64,000 nt of DNA from Tolypothrix tenuis PCC 7101 (lineage in GTDB: Bacteria; Cyanobacteriota; Cyanobacteriia; Cyanobacteriales; Nostocaceae). The notes beneath the pieces are model-generated. The model ran no database searches, was not told the origin of the DNA, and saw only the letters and a list, made by a program, of their open reading frames with translations. This document shows, in pieces, positions 17,400-27,237 of this stretch. Made by a program: the position numbers and the translations under genes. Positions within the stretch are counted from its first letter, which is position 1, and each line of letters begins with the position of its first letter. The DNA lies in NCBI RefSeq assembly GCF_002368295.1, contig NZ_AP018248.1:8555094-8619093 (forward strand), in the 5' to 3' direction.

Positions 17400-20300
17400 A
17401 TGAATAAAACTATTATCCTGATAGCTTCCTTACTTTTGTTACCCTCCCACACTTTTGCTACTCAAACATTCTTGGATAAAATCTCTCAAGCAGAAGTAGA
17501 AACTACTGCTTGCAAAATCGCACCAGAAAACCCAGAAACCGGGGAATATTCAGAAAAAAAACTGCAAAGCCTCGCTAAGAATATTACAGTAAAAGTCATT
17601 GGTGACAATAACGGCGGTTCGGGAACATTACTTGCGAAAAAAGGTGATACCTACTTAGTGATGACTAACTCCCATGTTGTGAGAGGAGTGAACAGCATTA
17701 AATTACAAACATCTGATGGTAAAACTTATTCTGCACAAATTCTGCCCAAAACTAACTTCGATAAATTTGATTTAGCCTTAATTCAATTCCAGTCAAACCA
17801 AACTTATTGTCTACCCCAAGAAATTGCTGCGTCAGTTCCCAACCCAGAGACATTAGTTATGGCGGCGGGATATTCTTCAGAAAAAGGAGAGTTAGTATTT
17901 CGCACAGGTAAAATTCAACAAATTGCACAACGACCGCTTAAAGAAGGATATCAAATTGGTTACACTAGCGACATTGAACAAGGAATGAGTGGCGGAGTAA
18001 TTCTTAACTCGCGTGGAGAACTAATTGGGATAAATGGTAGAAGTGCTTATCCTATTTTAAATACAGGTTATGTGTATCCTGATAATTCTCGTCCCACAGA
18101 AGCAGAAATCCAAGAAATGCGAAAACTCAGTTGGGGAATACCAGTATCCACCTTTTTAGCACAGGTGAATACAGAAATATTGACAGCTTATTCTTTACCT
18201 TTACCAAAAAGTCCTGATAGTAATAGCCCAATTAAATTAACCGGATGGTTAGGGGAATTAGAAGAGAAAGCCAAAAAAATTACCGTCAGAATTGACAGTA
18301 CAAGTGGCGCAAATGGTTCTGGGGTAATAATTGCTAAAAATGGAGATACATATACAGTATTAACAGCAGCACACGTCCTTTGTGAAAGACAAGAGGCTAA
18401 ACAGCCTTGTGGTGATTATAAATATCAAATACTTGCGCCCGATGGTAAACAATATCTTGTAGATAAAAGCACGATTAAAACAGAAGAAGGTGTAGATTTA
18501 GGTGTTTTTAAATTTACTGCTAGTAACCAGAATTATCAAGTTGCGACTTTAGCAAATTATAATCCTAATACTGGTAACTATATGTTTACTGCGGGTTATC
18601 CCAAATTAGGTGATAAATACTCTCCTTGGCGGTTAACAATAGGGCAGATTTTTGAAAAAGAACTGGGATTGCTCCAATCTAGACAATCCGATTTCCAAAC
18701 TGATAGCTCTGGTAGATTACAAACAGCCAGTTCCCTAACGGGAGGATATGAATTAGTTTATACTAGCATTACTTATGGTGGGATGAGTGGTGGCCCTGTA
18801 TTAGATTCTTTAGGAAGAGTGATTGGGATTCATGGACGCGCAGAAGGGCAAATTTACGAACAATATACAAAAGAGCAAATACAACTAGGCTATAGTTTAG
18901 GCATTCCAGTCAGTACTTTTTTAGGAATAGCAAAACGATTTGAAGTACAGCCACAGAAAGTAGAAACTATTTCTGCACCACAACTCAATACACAACAAAG
19001 TAAGGCTATTCAAGAAGCTGTATTGTCAATTAATGTCTCCAGAGGGAATACAACAGCGCGTCAATGGATAGAAAGGGGAAATCAACTGTGGAGGTTACGT
19101 CGTAGTGAGGAAGCAGTTATAGCATTTGATACAGTAATTAAACAAAACTCTAATTTTGTTTATTTAGCTTATTATGGTAAGAGTTTGGTATTATTCCAAG
19201 ATAGAAAATATAAAGAATCAATAGCCGCGTTAGAGTCAGCAGTTAAACTCAAACCAGACTTTGTTAGTGCTTGGCAATCACTAAGTGTATTTCACCGACG
19301 ATTCAAGCAACTAGATAAAGCATTGGTAGCTATAGAAAAAGCAATTATACAACAGCCAAACAACCCAAACTTGTATAATGAAAAATACGCGATTTTAAAT
19401 GGTTTAAAACGATATCTAGAAGCAGAAATAACAATAAATAAGGCTATTGAGATTCATCCACGCGCTGTATTTTACAACAATCGTGGTGTTTTATACTATC
19501 AGCTTAAGAAATGGAATTTAGCTTTAGCTGATTTCAATAAAACTATTACAATTAATCCTGAATCTGTTTATGGTTATAATAACCGAGGGCTTATTTACGA
19601 AGAGCTTCAAAAATGGGATTTAGCTCTAGTTGATTTCAACAAAGCTATTGCAATTAATTCTGAGTTTGCTTATGGTTATAATAACCGAGGGTTTATTTAC
19701 AAAGAGCTTCAAAAATGGGATTTAGCTCTAGTTGATTTCAACAAAGCTATTGCAATTGATCCTGAATTGGCTCAAGCTTACTACAATCGTGGTGTTGTAT
19801 ACGATGAGCAGAATCAATGGGGTTTAGCTCTAACTGATTACAACAAAGTCATTGCAATTAATCCTAATGATGCTGATATTTATAATAACCGAGCAGGTCT
19901 TTATTATAAGCTTCAAGAATTTAATTTAGCTCTAAATGATTATAATAAAGCTATTGAAATTAATCCTATATTAGCTCCAGCTTACTATAATCGAGGGATA
20001 CTTTACTATAAGCTTCAAGAATTTAATCTAGCTTTAAATGATTATAATAAAGCTATTAAAATCAATCCTATGTTTGCTCTGGCTTACAAAAATAGAGGAA
20101 TTCTTTATTATGAGCTTAAAAAGTGGAATTTAGCTCTAGCTGATTTCAACAAAAATATTGCAATTAATCCTAATGATGCTGTTGCTTACCACAATCGTGG
20201 GCTTCTTTATGAAGAGCTTAAAAAGTGGGATTTAGCTCTAGCTGATTATACCAAAGCTATTGCGATTGATCCTAAGTTAGATATAGCTTACAACAATCGT

Positions 20301-20540
20301 GGGCTTCTTTACCAAAACTTCCAGGAATGGGATTTAGCTGTTGCTGATTATACTAAAGCTATTACTATTAATCCTGATAAAGCTAATGCTTATTACAATC
20401 GGGGGTTAGTTTACTCTGAAAAAGGTGATAAACAGAAAGCTATTCAAGATTTACAGCAAGCAGCCCGACTTTTCCAAGCTCAAGAGAACACTGTTAGTTA
20501 TGAAAGAGTGATAAATTTCTTAAAAGAATTACAACAATAA
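17400..20540 (+). CDS. Exported tandem trypsin-like protease with TPR array
   Basis: From ATG 17400 the product is 1046 residues with a signal peptide (MNKTIILIASLLLLPSHTFA). Two trypsin-like domains follow. Domain 1 has MTNSHVV (His about 92), DLALIQF and GMSGGVILN; domain 2 (about 300-490) has LTAAHVLC, VDLGVFKF and GMSGGPVLD. Both triads look intact. The C-terminal half has three or four degenerate and ten canonical tetratricopeptide repeats, some nearly identical at DNA level. The open frame extends to 17301 inside the DUF1822 gene, but only 17400 gives a signal peptide. A shorter paralogue lies at 27.2-29.9 kb in the opposite direction. Expected location is periplasmic, with TPRs for protein partners; substrates are unknown. 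Confidence 0.85.
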   Translation: MNKTIILIASLLLLPSHTFATQTFLDKISQAEVETTACKIAPENPETGEYSEKKLQSLAKNITVKVIGDNNGGSGTLLAKKGDTYLVMTNSHVVRGVNSIKLQTSDGKTYSAQILPKTNFDKFDLALIQFQSNQTYCLPQEIAASVPNPETLVMAAGYSSEKGELVFRTGKIQQIAQRPLKEGYQIGYTSDIEQGMSGGVILNSRGELIGINGRSAYPILNTGYVYPDNSRPTEAEIQEMRKLSWGIPVSTFLAQVNTEILTAYSLPLPKSPDSNSPIKLTGWLGELEEKAKKITVRIDSTSGANGSGVIIAKNGDTYTVLTAAHVLCERQEAKQPCGDYKYQILAPDGKQYLVDKSTIKTEEGVDLGVFKFTASNQNYQVATLANYNPNTGNYMFTAGYPKLGDKYSPWRLTIGQIFEKELGLLQSRQSDFQTDSSGRLQTASSLTGGYELVYTSITYGGMSGGPVLDSLGRVIGIHGRAEGQIYEQYTKEQIQLGYSLGIPVSTFLGIAKRFEVQPQKVETISAPQLNTQQSKAIQEAVLSINVSRGNTTARQWIERGNQLWRLRRSEEAVIAFDTVIKQNSNFVYLAYYGKSLVLFQDRKYKESIAALESAVKLKPDFVSAWQSLSVFHRRFKQLDKALVAIEKAIIQQPNNPNLYNEKYAILNGLKRYLEAEITINKAIEIHPRAVFYNNRGVLYYQLKKWNLALADFNKTITINPESVYGYNNRGLIYEELQKWDLALVDFNKAIAINSEFAYGYNNRGFIYKELQKWDLALVDFNKAIAIDPELAQAYYNRGVVYDEQNQWGLALTDYNKVIAINPNDADIYNNRAGLYYKLQEFNLALNDYNKAIEINPILAPAYYNRGILYYKLQEFNLALNDYNKAIKINPMFALAYKNRGILYYELKKWNLALADFNKNIAINPNDAVAYHNRGLLYEELKKWDLALADYTKAIAIDPKLDIAYNNRGLLYQNFQEWDLAVADYTKAITINPDKANAYYNRGLVYSEKGDKQKAIQDLQQAARLFQAQENTVSYERVINFLKELQQ

Positions 20541-20563
20541 ACATCATAAATGGAAGGATTTTT

Positions 20564-20620
20564 TCTCACGCAAAGGCGCATAGACGCGGAGCGGCTTCCC
20601 GCAGGGTAGGCGCAAAGAAA
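20564..20620. repeat. Dispersed cyanobacterial repeat
   Basis: TCTCACGCAAAGGCGC..GCGGCTTCCCGCAGGGT..GCGCAAAGAAA is a palindromic intergenic repeat type common in Nostocales. It lies between the protease stop and the DUF4351 gene. Confidence 0.55.
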
Positions 20621-20654
20621 CTTAAGGATTACAAGGTTATTACGGAGTGATGCT

Positions 20655-20870
20655 ATGCGCGAGTCTGTAATTTATCAGGATATTCAGCAGGAAAAAGCTT
20701 TGGCGATTGTGACACGACTACTTCGCCGTAAAGTTGGAACTGTACCACCTGCACAATTATTGAAGATTCAAGCTTTGGAATCAACGCAGTTAGATGATTT
20801 AGCAGAGGCTTTACTTGATTTTTCTAGTTTAACTGATTTAGAAGCTTGGTTAGTGCAATATCAAGCTTAG
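20655..20870 (+). CDS. DUF4351 protein (C-terminal piece of an Rpn-type protein)
   Basis: This 71-residue protein matches the DUF4351 module: TRLLRRKVGTVP, LLKIQALESTQLDDLAEALL and DFSSLTDLEAWL. The domain is normally the C-terminal tail of Rpn-family (PD-(D/E)XK) nuclease or transposase-like proteins of about 250-300 residues. Here it stands alone with its own ribosome site (GGAGTGATGCT then ATG), so it may be a genuine small protein or a remnant. Confidence 0.7.
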   Translation: MRESVIYQDIQQEKALAIVTRLLRRKVGTVPPAQLLKIQALESTQLDDLAEALLDFSSLTDLEAWLVQYQA

Positions 20871-20935
20871 TATTATTTTTAGCTTTGCTTCTGGGAGTGT
20901 AACCCAACAGCGAAAATACTCGGTTTATTTGGGTT

Positions 20936-21556
20936 TCACTCGGTTGACGATCGCCCAGCTTGAAAAATCTGTTCAGCAGTCAAATTTAACTCTGGGAATG
21001 TTGGGGATATCAGGCGATCGCTTCCTCGAAACTGGTTAACTTGATACTCATCTTCTACTAAATAGTAAATAGAAATAGTTGGTTGTTTGGGATTACCTAT
21101 GTACCGCCTACCACCCAAAGCTAAATAATCCACAATCCAATATTCAGGAACGCCGAAAGTTTCATAGTCAACTAGCTTGTGTGCATAATCATCTTTCCAA
21201 TTGGTACTCACAACTTCTATAACTAGGGGAACAGATGCAGCTTGAGTCACCGTTGAAGATTTTTTCCACATCGGTTCTGATGAAAGATGGTTTTGATTAA
21301 TCACTATTACATCGGGTGAATACCCAGACTCTTTATCAGGAATTTTGACAAGTGCTTGCTTGGGTATGATGTAAGGAAGTTTTAATCTTTTAAACTCGTA
21401 AGTTACTTCGCCAGCTAAAAAACCATTAATCTCTTCATGATCTCCTACTGGCTGCATTTCAACAATTACCCCATCATGTAATTCGTAACATCCGCCATCT
21501 GGCTTCCAATTCAGGAATTCTGCAAAAGTTACTGTTTTCGGTAAAGCTTGAAACAT
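20936..21556 (-). CDS. Uma2 family (DUF820) putative endonuclease
   Basis: A 206-residue protein of the Uma2 family, widespread and multicopy in cyanobacteria, with a restriction-endonuclease-like PD-(D/E)XK fold. Motifs seen are YELHDGVIVEMQPVGDHEEI, GYSPDVIVINQNHL (catalytic Asp), PLVIEVVSTNWKDDYAHKLV (E-x-S/K) and YETFGVPEYWIVDY. I choose ATG 21556 (MFQALPKTVTF) because GGAG lies 8 bases upstream; an upstream start at 21619 adds 21 unlikely residues. It is antisense to the neighbouring cluster genes. Biological role is unknown. Confidence 0.85.
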   Translation of the reverse strand: MFQALPKTVTFAEFLNWKPDGGCYELHDGVIVEMQPVGDHEEINGFLAGEVTYEFKRLKLPYIIPKQALVKIPDKESGYSPDVIVINQNHLSSEPMWKKSSTVTQAASVPLVIEVVSTNWKDDYAHKLVDYETFGVPEYWIVDYLALGGRRYIGNPKQPTISIYYLVEDEYQVNQFRGSDRLISPTFPELNLTAEQIFQAGRSSTE

Positions 21557-21750
21557 GAGACTTGCTCCTGACTCTGGTTTAAAGTTTAGCACCAAAGTCT
21601 TGCACACTATAGTTCTCAAGCTATGGGATATGGTAGCGCGATCGCTATTTACATAGAGTAAATTTTTGTAATAATCTTAGACATTCGCGTAAAATATTGC
21701 CAAGCAAACCGAATTGAAAATAGAGAGAGGTTTTTGCTGGGGTAGGAGTG

Positions 21751-24700
21751 ATGAACAAATTAGTTGTCCTCAAACTGGATGGTGACTTCTATGAGGGGTT
21801 TCGCGTTAGTCTAGAAATTGGCGAAGATGGTTCGCCTGCTGATGTCGAGTTAAGTGACAACGCCTTAAAATTATCTCCCCTTCCTACCCTACCTAACATC
21901 TATCAAGATTGGTCTAAAAGTTATCGTAGTCTGGATGGATACCGCATTAAACCGAAAAAAGACCAGATTACTAATGTTAAATTTCAAGCTTTAAAACAAG
22001 AATGTTACACTCAAACGGATATTCTCAAACAAAATTTTATTACTTGGTTACAAGCAGATTCATTACGACAAATTAAGGAATTATGCTTAACACATTTAAA
22101 TATTGCTGACGAAGTGCGCGTCATTATTCGCACAAATGAAACTCAACAGCGAAAATTACCTTGGCATTTATGGGATTTATTTGAGCCTTATGCTTATGCA
22201 GAGATAGCTTTTAGTTCTTTGTCATCCTACAGACTGCCAAAAAGTCTACGCCTAAATCCCCGCATTTTAATTATCTTGGGCAATAGTGAAGGTATTAACG
22301 TTGCTGAAGATGAAAAATTACTCAAACAATATTGCCAAGAAGCCGCCGAAATCGTCGTTTTAGCTGAACCTACACCCGCAGAACTCAACAAATATCTCTG
22401 GGATGACACAGGCTGGGATATGATATTTTTCTCTGGTCATAGTCGTACAGAGTCAACAAAAGGGAGAATTTTTCTCAATCGCACCGATAGCTTAACAATG
22501 GAAGAGTTGCGGTATGGGCTGCAAACCGCCGTTACCAAAGGGTTACAGTTCGCTTTTTTTAATTCTTGCGATGGCTTGGGAATTGCATCTGAGTTAGAAA
22601 GTCTGCATATTCCCCAAATAATTGTGATGCGCGAACCCGTACCAGATAAGGTAGCCCATCACTTTTTAAAAGACTTTATGCAACAGTTTACAAGGGGAAA
22701 ATCTTTCTATCAATCTGTAAGTATTTCCCGCAAAAAATTACAGGGTTTAGAAACAGAATATCCTTGTGCTAGTTGGTTGCCTGTAATTATACAAAATTTG
22801 TTATCAACACCTCCCACTTGGCAGAGTATGGGGGCTGTAGCTAAATGTCCCTATCAGGGTTTAGCGGCTTTTCAAGAAGCAGATGCACCCTATTTTTATG
22901 GACGAGAAACGGTGACGCAGCAGTTAGTAACTGCGGTGAAGCAAAAAAATTTAGTAGCCGTTGTTGGGGCTTCAGGAAGTGGAAAATCTTCGCTGGTGTT
23001 TGCGGGGTTGATTCCCCAATTGAAGCGAGATAAAAGTCATCTTTGGCAGATTGTGTCTTTTCGTCCTGGGAATAATCCGTTAGAATCTTTAGCGATCGCA
23101 CTTTCTCAAGGATTGGGGAATAGGGAAAGATTGCGAGAGTTGGAATTGGAAGTCGAGTTAAGAAACAGCGATACTGCCTTGCAAGACTTTTTAGAGTCTA
23201 CCATTACAGCCTCACCCAAATCTCATATAGTTGTGATTGCTGACCAATTTGAAGAACTCTACACTCTTTGTCAGGATACTAAAGAACGCACAATCTTTTT
23301 AGATCGTCTCCTGAATGCGGTGAAGTTTGTTCCCAACTTTACCTTAGTTTTAACCTTAAGAGCCGATTTTTTTGGTGAAGCTTTATCTTACCGTCCTTTG
23401 AGCGATGCCTTACAAGATGCCCAATTAAATTTGGGTGCGATGAATGCCGTAGAGTTAGAGAGTGCGATCACTCAACCTGCCCATAGTCTGAATGTACAAT
23501 TAGAACCAGGATTAACCCAACGCCTCATTGATGCGGTGTTAGAGTCTCCCAGTCACTTACCCTTACTCGAATTTACCTTAACTCAGTTGTGGCAACAGCA
23601 ACAACAAGGATGGCTAACCCATCAAGCATACACAGACATTGGGGGAATAGAAACCGCCCTAGCCAGCCATGCAAATTTAATCTACACCCAACTGAGTACA
23701 GCAGACAAGGAAAAGGTGCAACAGATATTTATTCAGCTAGTGCAACCAGGAGAACACAACGCAGATGTCCGTCGTTTAGCGACTCGTGAGGAAATTGGGG
23801 AAGCAAATTGGCATTTAGTCGCACAGTTAGCAGATGCGCGGTTAGTTGTAACTAACCGTAACGAATTGACTAAAATTGAAACCGTGGAAATTATTCATGA
23901 AACATTAATTAAACACTGGCGCACATTGAAACAATGGATGATTAATCATGGAGAGTTCCGCCGTTGGCAAGAACAATTAAGGGTAAACATCCGACAATGG
24001 GAAAATAGTCATCAAGATGATGGGGGTTTATTGCGGGGAAAACCTCTATTTGATGCCGAAATATGGTTAATGCAACGCCCGACAGAAATTAGTAATTATG
24101 AACAGGATTTTATTAATTTAAGTTTAGCACTGCGGCAAAGAGAAGAACAAAAAGAACTTAATGCTAAAAGAACAAAAATTATCGGTTTGACTGGCGGAAT
24201 AATAGTAACTTCAATATTCGCTTGCTTCGCCTTCTTTCAATGGCAACAAGCCGATTTTCAACGTCAACAAGCACAAATTAACGAGTTAAAATCCCTAAGT
24301 CTTGCAGGTAAATCTTTAACTAACTCAGGAGATGAAATAGCAGGATTAATACCAATATTAAAAAGTTTGACAAGTTTAAAAACATTAACCAATTTAGATA
24401 ACAGCACTAAGATAGGTATATTAGGTAATAATCTCGAAGTTATCAATCAAATCCGCGAATACAACCGCTTAACAGGACATCCAGACGAAGTTGCCAGTCT
24501 TAACTTCAGTTCTAACGGTCAGATATTAGCATCAGCCAGCCGAAACCAAATTAAGCTATGGGGACGCAAGGGAAACTTACTGCAAACCCTGAAGGTAAAT
24601 AATAATCATATTTTTAGTGTAATTATTAGCCCTGATAATCAATATTTAATAACGGCTAGTTTTGATAATAAAATTACTGTTTGGCGATATAATTCTGCAA

Positions 24701-26292
24701 TCAATTTATTTGTAGAGAAACCTATTTTAAATTTTCTCGAAAAAGATGGATTATGGGCAACTAACATTAGTCCTGATGGTCAAACTATAGCAACTGCTAC
24801 AAAAAACGGTCAAGTCAAGCTCTGGACAATTGATGGTAAACTCTTAAAAACTATTTCTGCTCATAATAAAAAAATTTGGCATTTAAGTTTTAGTGCGGAT
24901 GGTCAAAAATTGGCAACCGCCAGTGCTGATAATACTGTAAAAGTCTGGAGTAGAGAAGGCAAATTATTAACAAATTTACAAGGTCATAATGATGCGGTTC
25001 TCAGTGTCAATTTTAGTCCAAATGGTCAAACTTTAGTTACAGGTAGTAAAGATAAAAGTGTGAAGGTATGGGATATAACAGGTAAATTATTAGATACATT
25101 TACTGCTCATAGTGATGAAGTTTTAGATGTCTGTTTTAGTCCCGATGGTGAATTAATCGCCTCTGCAAGTGCTGATGATACAGTTAGAGTTTGGAGTATT
25201 AAAGATAAAAAAGAACTCTACAAATTTGCAGGACATGGTGGGAAAGCATCAGAGGTAAGTTTTAGTCTTGATGGTCAAATTTTAGCAAGTGCAAGTGCAG
25301 ATAAAACGGTGAAACTTTGGCGTTTACAAGGTATTTTACCAACTGTCTCTGGTAATTATGTAGCTATCAGTCCAGATAAGGAAACTATCGCAGTCAGTAA
25401 TCAACAAGGTATCGTCAGCTTGCGACGACGGGATGGGACATTAGTACAAAGCTTTAAAGCACATAGCACAGAAATTATCAAAGTAATTTTTCATCCCCAA
25501 GGTAAAAATATAGTCACCATTGGTGAAGATAATCAAATTAAACTTTGGGATTTATCAGGAAACTTATTAAAAAGTTGGCAGGGACATGATATTACTCCTC
25601 AGAATGCAAATATCTTTGAACCTATTCAAGATATTAGTTTCAGTCCTGATGATAATCAGATTGTCACGATTAGCAGAATTGACAAAAAAGTAAAAATTTG
25701 GAACCTAGAAGGTAATTTATTAAAAAGCTGGCAGACTGATAATCAGTTTCTAACTAGAATTAACTTTAGTCCTGACGGTAAGACTTTAGCAATGGCTGGA
25801 GATAAAACAGTAAAACTGTGGAATTTATCTGGAGATTTATTAAAAACTTTATCAGGACATAAAGATAATGTTTCTCACGTTAATTTTAGTCCCAATGGGA
25901 GAATAATTGCGACGGCAGCAGCCGATAAAACTGTGAAGCTTTGGGATAGTCAAACTGGTGAAATGCTACGTAGCATAGCACATAGCGACAATGTATCTGA
26001 TATTGCTTTCAGTCCTAACGGCGAGGTTATGATTACAGCCAGTGCAAACAAAATTCAGTTTTGGAATTTGGATGGAGAACTACTGCATACCCTCGTAGGA
26101 CATAAAGCAGATATTTCTCAATTTAATTTAAGTTTAGATGGGAACTTTCTAGCTTCTGTAGACATCAAAAATCATGTAATTTTATGGAATTTCAATATTA
26201 GTGATTTACAAAAACGTAGTTGTGATTGGTTGCAAGATTATTTGACGACAAATCAAGAGTTAGATGTAGGCGATCGCAATATTTGTAGTTGA
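21751..26292 (+). CDS. CHAT peptidase - nSTAND NTPase - TM - WD40 protein
   Basis: A 1513-residue multidomain protein. Residues 1-370 form a CHAT (caspase-like) domain with FFSGHS (His about 230) and FFNSCDG (Cys about 273), the expected catalytic dyad. Residues 375-760 form an nSTAND-type NTPase: KCPYQGLAAFQEADAPYFYG, Walker A GASGSGKSS at about 405, and VVIADQFEELY (Walker B) at about 493. Next is a single hydrophobic segment (about 810-832, IIGLTGGIIVTSIFACFAFF), then about 14 WD40 repeats ending with a short Cys-containing tail. In known STAND systems the WD40 part senses a trigger, the NTPase oligomerises and the caspase-like domain executes. GTG 21748 precedes ATG 21751, and TAGGAG favours the ATG. 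Inverted protease paralogues flank it. Confidence 0.9.
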   Translation: MNKLVVLKLDGDFYEGFRVSLEIGEDGSPADVELSDNALKLSPLPTLPNIYQDWSKSYRSLDGYRIKPKKDQITNVKFQALKQECYTQTDILKQNFITWLQADSLRQIKELCLTHLNIADEVRVIIRTNETQQRKLPWHLWDLFEPYAYAEIAFSSLSSYRLPKSLRLNPRILIILGNSEGINVAEDEKLLKQYCQEAAEIVVLAEPTPAELNKYLWDDTGWDMIFFSGHSRTESTKGRIFLNRTDSLTMEELRYGLQTAVTKGLQFAFFNSCDGLGIASELESLHIPQIIVMREPVPDKVAHHFLKDFMQQFTRGKSFYQSVSISRKKLQGLETEYPCASWLPVIIQNLLSTPPTWQSMGAVAKCPYQGLAAFQEADAPYFYGRETVTQQLVTAVKQKNLVAVVGASGSGKSSLVFAGLIPQLKRDKSHLWQIVSFRPGNNPLESLAIALSQGLGNRERLRELELEVELRNSDTALQDFLESTITASPKSHIVVIADQFEELYTLCQDTKERTIFLDRLLNAVKFVPNFTLVLTLRADFFGEALSYRPLSDALQDAQLNLGAMNAVELESAITQPAHSLNVQLEPGLTQRLIDAVLESPSHLPLLEFTLTQLWQQQQQGWLTHQAYTDIGGIETALASHANLIYTQLSTADKEKVQQIFIQLVQPGEHNADVRRLATREEIGEANWHLVAQLADARLVVTNRNELTKIETVEIIHETLIKHWRTLKQWMINHGEFRRWQEQLRVNIRQWENSHQDDGGLLRGKPLFDAEIWLMQRPTEISNYEQDFINLSLALRQREEQKELNAKRTKIIGLTGGIIVTSIFACFAFFQWQQADFQRQQAQINELKSLSLAGKSLTNSGDEIAGLIPILKSLTSLKTLTNLDNSTKIGILGNNLEVINQIREYNRLTGHPDEVASLNFSSNGQILASASRNQIKLWGRKGNLLQTLKVNNNHIFSVIISPDNQYLITASFDNKITVWRYNSAINLFVEKPILNFLEKDGLWATNISPDGQTIATATKNGQVKLWTIDGKLLKTISAHNKKIWHLSFSADGQKLATASADNTVKVWSREGKLLTNLQGHNDAVLSVNFSPNGQTLVTGSKDKSVKVWDITGKLLDTFTAHSDEVLDVCFSPDGELIASASADDTVRVWSIKDKKELYKFAGHGGKASEVSFSLDGQILASASADKTVKLWRLQGILPTVSGNYVAISPDKETIAVSNQQGIVSLRRRDGTLVQSFKAHSTEIIKVIFHPQGKNIVTIGEDNQIKLWDLSGNLLKSWQGHDITPQNANIFEPIQDISFSPDDNQIVTISRIDKKVKIWNLEGNLLKSWQTDNQFLTRINFSPDGKTLAMAGDKTVKLWNLSGDLLKTLSGHKDNVSHVNFSPNGRIIATAAADKTVKLWDSQTGEMLRSIAHSDNVSDIAFSPNGEVMITASANKIQFWNLDGELLHTLVGHKADISQFNLSLDGNFLASVDIKNHVILWNFNISDLQKRSCDWLQDYLTTNQELDVGDRNICS

Positions 26293-26365
26293 GCGAGCAT
26301 TGTAAAATATTTTCTATATGAGCAATCAACAAAAACCAGAGTTATTATAATTACCAATTACTCTC

Positions 26366-27202
26366 ATGTTCTGCCTCAAAATACCTGTTACTTGTCTTAG
26401 CCTGATAATTGCTACTTCTACTATGTATAACGTAGTAATTTCAAAAGTTGAAGCATCTCCCATCCCTACCCAACAACAGACAGCTACTAACTGGCTTTTA
26501 AAAGGTAAACTTAAAGTTAAACAACAAGATTATTCAGGGGCGTTATCAGACTTTACACAAGCTATAAAAATAGATCCTAAAAATGCAGAAGCCTATTATC
26601 AACGAGGTTTAATTTATGTTCGATATACCCAACCACAACCATTGAATTCGGATGGAAATATACCAGGTTGTGAAATAGTTGATAAATTAAGAATTGTTTG
26701 CCCTTTTGCACTGATAGATAAAGTTGCAGAATATAAACGCAAAGCAATTACAGATTTTAGTCAAGCAATTCAACTGAATCCTCTATATGCAGCAGCTTAT
26801 CATCAGAGAGGCTCGATCCAAGAAGAGACGGAAAAAAAGTTAGTAGATTTTCAAGTAGCAACAGAACTTTATCAGCAACAAAGTTTAGAGTTGTTAAAAA
26901 CAGATCAATTTGCAGAAGTTCTAAGCATCTGGGATATTATCGATCAATTAGATATAAAAACTCAATCACTCAGTAGATTGCAAGTGCTACAAGAATCGCA
27001 AGACTTGAAAAATCCTATAAATTCTTCAACTGTTTCACCTGAATCTTGCGAACAATTGGAACAGCAAGGGCGTATGGCTTTGAGAAATGGAGATAGGAAT
27101 ACAGCACTGCAAAAATTTAAGAGGTTAGTTAGCAAATGTCAAGGTGCGAAATATCAAAGAAGACAAGCAACTATTGAAGCACTGGAAAAAATTCGTAATT
27201 AG
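26366..27202 (+). CDS. Exported TPR protein
   Basis: A 278-residue protein with a signal-like N terminus (CLSLIIATSTMYNVVISKV). A TPR pair follows (KQQDYSGALSDFTQAIKIDP then AEAYYQRGLIYVR; AITDFSQAIQLNPLYAAAYH then QRG), with a loop holding two Cys (PGCEIVDKLRIVCPF) between them and a helical C-terminal part. It lies 73 bp after the CHAT-STAND gene on the same strand and may be co-transcribed with it. It probably acts as a periplasmic scaffold; the partner is unknown. Confidence 0.7.
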   Translation: MFCLKIPVTCLSLIIATSTMYNVVISKVEASPIPTQQQTATNWLLKGKLKVKQQDYSGALSDFTQAIKIDPKNAEAYYQRGLIYVRYTQPQPLNSDGNIPGCEIVDKLRIVCPFALIDKVAEYKRKAITDFSQAIQLNPLYAAAYHQRGSIQEETEKKLVDFQVATELYQQQSLELLKTDQFAEVLSIWDIIDQLDIKTQSLSRLQVLQESQDLKNPINSSTVSPESCEQLEQQGRMALRNGDRNTALQKFKRLVSKCQGAKYQRRQATIEALEKIRN

Positions 27203-27237
27203 TGGAACTTAGATAAAAAGTAGGTTTAAAAAAAGCA

